From Asaia bogorensis (GTDB taxonomy: Bacteria > Pseudomonadota > Alphaproteobacteria > Acetobacterales > Acetobacteraceae), in the NCBI GenBank assembly GCA_945873675.1, contig CAMCEP010000093.1, positions 1 to 9,445 on the forward strand: a stretch of DNA of 9,445 nucleotides. The letters are read 5' to 3'. Numbering within the stretch: position 1 is the first letter of the stretch; each line of letters starts with the position of its first letter. The translations under genes and the position numbers were made by a program. Shown piece by piece: positions 6,965-9,445 of the stretch. A model generated the notes under the pieces. That model made no database searches. It had not been told where the DNA came from and saw only the letters and a program-made list of their open reading frames with translations.

Positions 6965-7155
6965 GCGCCGGCTCCCTTCAGGGTGAAGATGGTGGCGGAT
7001 TCTACTGAGACCTCACGCGGGGTGCGCACGCGCGCGGCGGCCGCCTGGGTATGGGCGGAAGCGGCGCGGATGCCTTCCTTTTCGGCTTCCGTCAGATCAA
7101 GCCCAGCCTGGGCCATCAGGGCTTCGAAATGCGCCTTATCGAGGGGTTGGGCCAT
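6961..7155 (-). CDS. Small GatC/AtzG-like amidase-associated protein
   Basis: This is a 64-residue gene. The start is MAQPLDKAHFEALMAQ because AAGGAGG (minus strand, 7161-7167) lies at ideal distance, whereas the longer open frame upstream has no such site and would enter the intergenic region. The middle (about residues 18-42) looks like two amphipathic helices. The end, RTPREVSVESATIFTLKG, resembles the extended PR...E.a..F tail by which GatC-like small subunits wrap around their amidase. The stop overlaps the amidase ATG by 4 nt (ATGA), so the two are probably made in fixed proportion. The role inferred is a stabilising subunit of the amidase. Assignment rests on size, helix pattern and gene order rather than a decisive motif. 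Confidence 0.75.
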   Translation of the reverse strand: MAQPLDKAHFEALMAQAGLDLTEAEKEGIRAASAHTQAAAARVRTPREVSVESATIFTLKGAGA

Positions 7156-7160
7156 CGGGG

Positions 7161-7167
7161 CCTCCTT
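7161..7167 (-). promoter_or_regulatory. Strong ribosome binding site for the small amidase partner
   Basis: Read on the minus strand this is AAGGAGG, 5 nt before the ATG at 7155-7153. It is the best Shine-Dalgarno match in the window and fixes the start of the 64-aa gene. Confidence 0.85.
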
Positions 7168-7290
7168 TCCATTGCTGGGGTCACTATGGGAAATCCCGGG
7201 CGGGTAGGGAACCGGGGGCAGGGCGCTTTCTACCCTGGGCGGGGCGGTCTTTGCCCAAAACAAGGTCTGGGGCGCCGCGATATAGGGCTT

Positions 7291-7305
7291 GTTCTTATTT
7301 TGTTC
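7291..7305 (+). promoter_or_regulatory. LexA (SOS) box, alphaproteobacterial type
   Basis: The sequence GTTC-TTATTTT-GTTC is an exact match to the direct-repeat LexA operator GTTC-N7-GTTC described for alphaproteobacteria. It lies 21 nt upstream of the imuA start, where bound repressor would block the promoter. Given that imuAB cassettes are known LexA targets, the assignment is strong. It implies that imuA-imuB is switched on by DNA damage. Confidence 0.9.
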
Positions 7306-7326
7306 CTTTGATAAGCTTTCTTTCCC

Positions 7327-8016
7327 ATGATCGCTGCCGATCCCCCTTCCGCCCGTAGCGCTGCCCTGGCCCGGCTGCGCGATACCCTGGCCGGGCTCAG
7401 CGCCCGCGCCCCTGGGGGCGGTGCCGGCGCGCCTATTCCGGTTTTTGCTGATACCAGCTTGATCGGCGCTGGCCTTGCGCGTGGAGCGTTACATGAAGTT
7501 TGCGCCGCAAGCCCCGGATCTGGCGTGGCTTTTGCCGCCATTCTGCTTGCGCATTGCGGCGGGCAGGTGCTGTGGATTTCTACCGAACAGGAATCGAATC
7601 TTGTCTGGCCGCCGGGGCTTATCCCCTTTGGCTTGACCCCGGAAAAGCTGATCCTGGCGCGGGCGGCACACTGGCCGGACGCGCTCTGGGCCATGGAAGA
7701 AGCCCTGCGCTGCCCTGCCTTGGGCGCTGCCGTGTTGATGGCCGGCGCGGGGCAGGGGCTTGATCTGACCGCAACCCGCCGCCTGCATCTGGCCGCCGAA
7801 GCGGGGGGCGTTTTCGGCCTGCTGCTCCGCCCGGATGGCGCTGCGGGTGCTTCCGCCGCGCGCACGCGCTGGCATATCGCCCCGCTTGCAACTGACGCCG
7901 CGCCGCGCTGGCGCCTGACGCTGCTCCGCCAACGCGGCGGCGCGCCGGCGGGGCCTTGGAATGTGGCGTTCAACGCCGCGACCAATACTTTGCACTTGGA
8001 AGCGGGTGGCGGATGA
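7327..8016 (+). CDS. imuA: ImuA, SOS mutagenesis protein (RecA-like fold)
   Basis: The 229-residue protein matches the alphaproteobacterial ImuA family, the first partner of the ImuA-ImuB-DnaE2 error-prone translesion synthesis complex. Recognisable segments are GALHEV (53-58), VLWISTEQESNLVWPPGL (81-98), ALWAMEEALR (119-128), TATRRLHLAAEAGG (148-161) and the C-terminal RWRLTLLRQRGGAPAGPWNV (194-213). As usual for ImuA there is no intact Walker A: the region SPGSGVAF (62-69) lacks GK[ST]. Known work shows that ImuA interacts with ImuB and is needed for damage-induced mutagenesis; its biochemical role is incompletely defined. The start is ATG 7327, but no Shine-Dalgarno is visible upstream. 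A LexA box precedes it, and the stop overlaps imuB by 4 nt (ATGA). Confidence 0.92.
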   Translation: MIAADPPSARSAALARLRDTLAGLSARAPGGGAGAPIPVFADTSLIGAGLARGALHEVCAASPGSGVAFAAILLAHCGGQVLWISTEQESNLVWPPGLIPFGLTPEKLILARAAHWPDALWAMEEALRCPALGAAVLMAGAGQGLDLTATRRLHLAAEAGGVFGLLLRPDGAAGASAARTRWHIAPLATDAAPRWRLTLLRQRGGAPAGPWNVAFNAATNTLHLEAGGG

Positions 8017-9445
8017 AGCCCCGGCGCTACCTCGCACTCCATCTGCCCTTCTGGGCAGCGGAGCATTTGCGCCAAAACCGCCCCGATTTGCCGGCGGATA
8101 CCCCCTTGGCGCTTTGGGCGCGGCGGGGTGCGCGGCGGCTGTTGGTGGCTTTGGATCAGCAGGCCGCGGCAGCGGGATTGGAGTCAGGCCAAGCCTTGGC
8201 CGATGCCGAAGCCCTGCTACCCGATTTGCAGGTACTGCCCGCCATGCCGGAAGCCAGCGCGGCGGGGCTGCGTGATCTGGCAGTTTGGGCGCAGCGCTTC
8301 ACCCCGATCAGCGCTGCCCTGCCGCCCGATGGGCTGCTGCTGGATATCACCGGCTGCGATCATCTGTTTGGCGGTGAGGCCGCCTTGCTCGCGCAACTTA
8401 TCGCCAGCCTGGCCGAGGCTGGGCTCTCCGCCCAAGGTGCCATTGCCAGCGCAGCCGCTTCTGCCATGGCACTCGCGCGGGTGCGGCGTGATGCGCCGAT
8501 CATTGCGTCAGGAGCTGAAGAAAAAGCTGTGGCGCCCCTGCCGCTTGGCACAGCGCTTCGCCTGCCGGGCGCCATGCTGGAAGACCTCGCCCGGCTTGGG
8601 CTGCGCGTGATTGGTGATGTGCTGCGCCAGCCCCGTGCGCCACTCGCCCGGCGCTTTGGCGCGCCTTTGCTGGATGCGCTGGATGCCGCCACGGGCCGTC
8701 GCGCGCCGCCCATCACCCCCATCGCCGCGCCGCCCGATCTGGCGGTGACCCGCGCCTTGCCGGAACCGATCCTGACCGCTGAGGCCATCGCCGCCTTGCT
8801 TGACCGGCTGCTGGCAGCGCTTTGCACGCGGCTGGCCCGCGCTGGGCTCGGCGCGCGGCGACTTTCCCTGACCGCCTGGCGCGTGGATGGCACGGAACAG
8901 CGCCTGATGATCGGCACTGGCGCGCCAAACCGCGACCCTGCCCATCTGGCGCGGCTATTCGCTGAACCTCTGGCCAGCCTGGCGCCGGAACTCGGTTTTG
9001 AGCGTTTCACCCTGCAAGCCCTGGCAACCGACCCCATGGGCGCAGAAGGGCAGGGCACCTTACCCATGGGTGCCGCGCCGCGCCCGGATGGGGTTTTGGC
9101 GCAGCTATTGGATAGGCTCGGCCAAAGGCTGCGCCTGGCCCGCCCCGCGCCGCTGCCTAGCCATTGGCCAGAGAGGCAATGGCGCGCCGCCCCTCCGCAT
9201 GAAGCGCCCCCCGCCACTCCGCCCGGCTGGGGCGCCCGCGCCGCGCCGGTGCTGCTGCGCCGCCGACCTGAAGCTGTGCAAGTCACTGCCTTTGCCGAAG
9301 GTGCGCCCGCCGCGCTCCGCTGGCGCGGGCGCCATTACGCGCTGACCCGCGCCGAAGGCCCGCTGCGACTGGAAGCGGAATGGTGGCATGGCGGCGCGTT
9401 GCCGCCGGCGCGGGATTATCACCGTGTGCAACTCGCTTCCGGTGA
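8013..9445 (+). CDS. imuB: ImuB, catalytically inactive Y-family polymerase homologue, 3' end beyond the window
   Basis: The frame is open from ATG 8013 to the right edge (477 complete codons) and reads MKPRRYLALHLPFWAAEHLR, the usual ImuB opening. In active Y-family polymerases this strand carries a metal-binding Asp (DMDxFF), which is absent here. The later acidic pair of SxDE is also incomplete: D106 is followed by G107 in PPDGLLLDITG. HLFGGE, LARLGLRVIGDVL and LDRLGQRLRLARPAPLPSH (about 371-389) are further family blocks, and DYHRVQLASG near the edge is the conserved end region, so perhaps 20-40 residues are missing. ImuB is a non-polymerase adaptor that links ImuA, DnaE2 and the beta clamp. 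The candidate clamp motif is QGTLPM (347-352), which lacks the usual aromatic. Its ATG overlaps the imuA stop. Confidence 0.93.
   Translation, partial: MKPRRYLALHLPFWAAEHLRQNRPDLPADTPLALWARRGARRLLVALDQQAAAAGLESGQALADAEALLPDLQVLPAMPEASAAGLRDLAVWAQRFTPISAALPPDGLLLDITGCDHLFGGEAALLAQLIASLAEAGLSAQGAIASAAASAMALARVRRDAPIIASGAEEKAVAPLPLGTALRLPGAMLEDLARLGLRVIGDVLRQPRAPLARRFGAPLLDALDAATGRRAPPITPIAAPPDLAVTRALPEPILTAEAIAALLDRLLAALCTRLARAGLGARRLSLTAWRVDGTEQRLMIGTGAPNRDPAHLARLFAEPLASLAPELGFERFTLQALATDPMGAEGQGTLPMGAAPRPDGVLAQLLDRLGQRLRLARPAPLPSHWPERQWRAAPPHEAPPATPPGWGARAAPVLLRRRPEAVQVTAFAEGAPAALRWRGRHYALTRAEGPLRLEAEWWHGGALPPARDYHRVQLASG

Larger units (their letters stand above)
7156..7326. other. Divergent intergenic region between the amidase operon and imuAB
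   Basis: These 171 nt must hold the promoters of both the leftward amidase operon and the rightward imuAB cassette. The left part is G-rich and contains GGGTAG (7202-7207) and its complement CTACCC (7230-7235) separated by 22 nt, a weak stem. The right 45 nt turn T-rich and hold the LexA box. I could not identify a convincing -35/-10 pair for the leftward operon. Confidence 0.6.

Noticed and set aside
5573..7155. Housekeeping gatCA of the Asp/Glu-tRNA amidotransferase
   Set aside because: The small protein is shorter than a typical GatC, no gatB follows, and the neighbours are catabolic. A dedicated amidase pair fits better.
7202..7235. GGGTAG/CTACCC inverted repeat as an operator
   Set aside because: It has six base pairs only, with a 22-nt loop in a G-rich context; the match is too short to separate from chance.
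7156..7263. Longer N-terminus for the small amidase partner
   Set aside because: The extra residues are Pro-rich and not GatC/AtzG-like, and the AAGGAGG site sits right before the shorter start.
8360..9286. Antisense open frame (308 aa) opposite imuB
   Set aside because: It is Ala/Arg/Ser-rich low-complexity shadow coding. The sense frame reads continuously as ImuB.

Overview
The window is GC-rich, tightly packed bacterial chromosome and most likely comes from an alphaproteobacterium. Two things point there. A GTTC-N7-GTTC LexA box of the alphaproteobacterial type lies just upstream of an imuA-imuB mutagenesis cassette. There are also several periplasmic Bug (tripartite-tricarboxylate-type, TTT) binding proteins without a transporter, a pattern common in Acetobacteraceae/Roseomonas-like genomes as well as Burkholderiales. 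The family-level placement is inference.

Layout. (1) 2-1796, + strand: the 3' end of a class-I glutamine-amidotransferase-like hydrolase (peptidase C26 family), an RluB/RsuA-type rRNA pseudouridine synthase and the 16S rRNA methyltransferase RsmD. They are chained by 4-nt and 1-nt stop/start overlaps and are probably one transcript. (2) 1825-5519, + strand: three Bug-type solute-binding proteins with a dienelactone-hydrolase-family protein between the first and second. No TctA/TctB membrane genes are present, so the receptors look like orphans. The first begins only 28 nt after rsmD, behind a possible Shine-Dalgarno-masking hairpin. (3) 5528-5559: a 13-bp perfect inverted repeat, probably a terminator shared by converging genes. 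(4) 5573-7155, - strand: a two-gene operon of a 64-aa GatC/AtzG-like small protein followed, with an ATGA overlap, by an amidase-signature hydrolase with an intact Lys-Ser-Ser triad. (5) 7156-7326: a 171-bp divergent intergenic region holding the LexA box. (6) 7327-9445, + strand: imuA and imuB (ATGA overlap). imuB runs off the right edge, and dnaE2 would be the expected next gene.

How they fit together. Region 1 is ribosome RNA modification plus an unrelated glutamine-amide-type hydrolase. Regions 2-4 look like accessory uptake and catabolism: periplasmic capture of small (often carboxylated) organic molecules, a Cys-Asp-His hydrolase and an amide hydrolase. No substrate can be named from sequence. 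Region 6 is the SOS-inducible translesion synthesis module, in which ImuA and the catalytically inactive Y-family homologue ImuB act with the DnaE2 polymerase. I found no RNA genes, insertion sequences, CRISPR arrays or phage genes. Most of the window consists of recognisable families. The most unusual points are the transporter-less Bug/hydrolase cluster, the probable near-leaderless LexA-controlled imuA, and an atypical candidate clamp-binding motif in ImuB.
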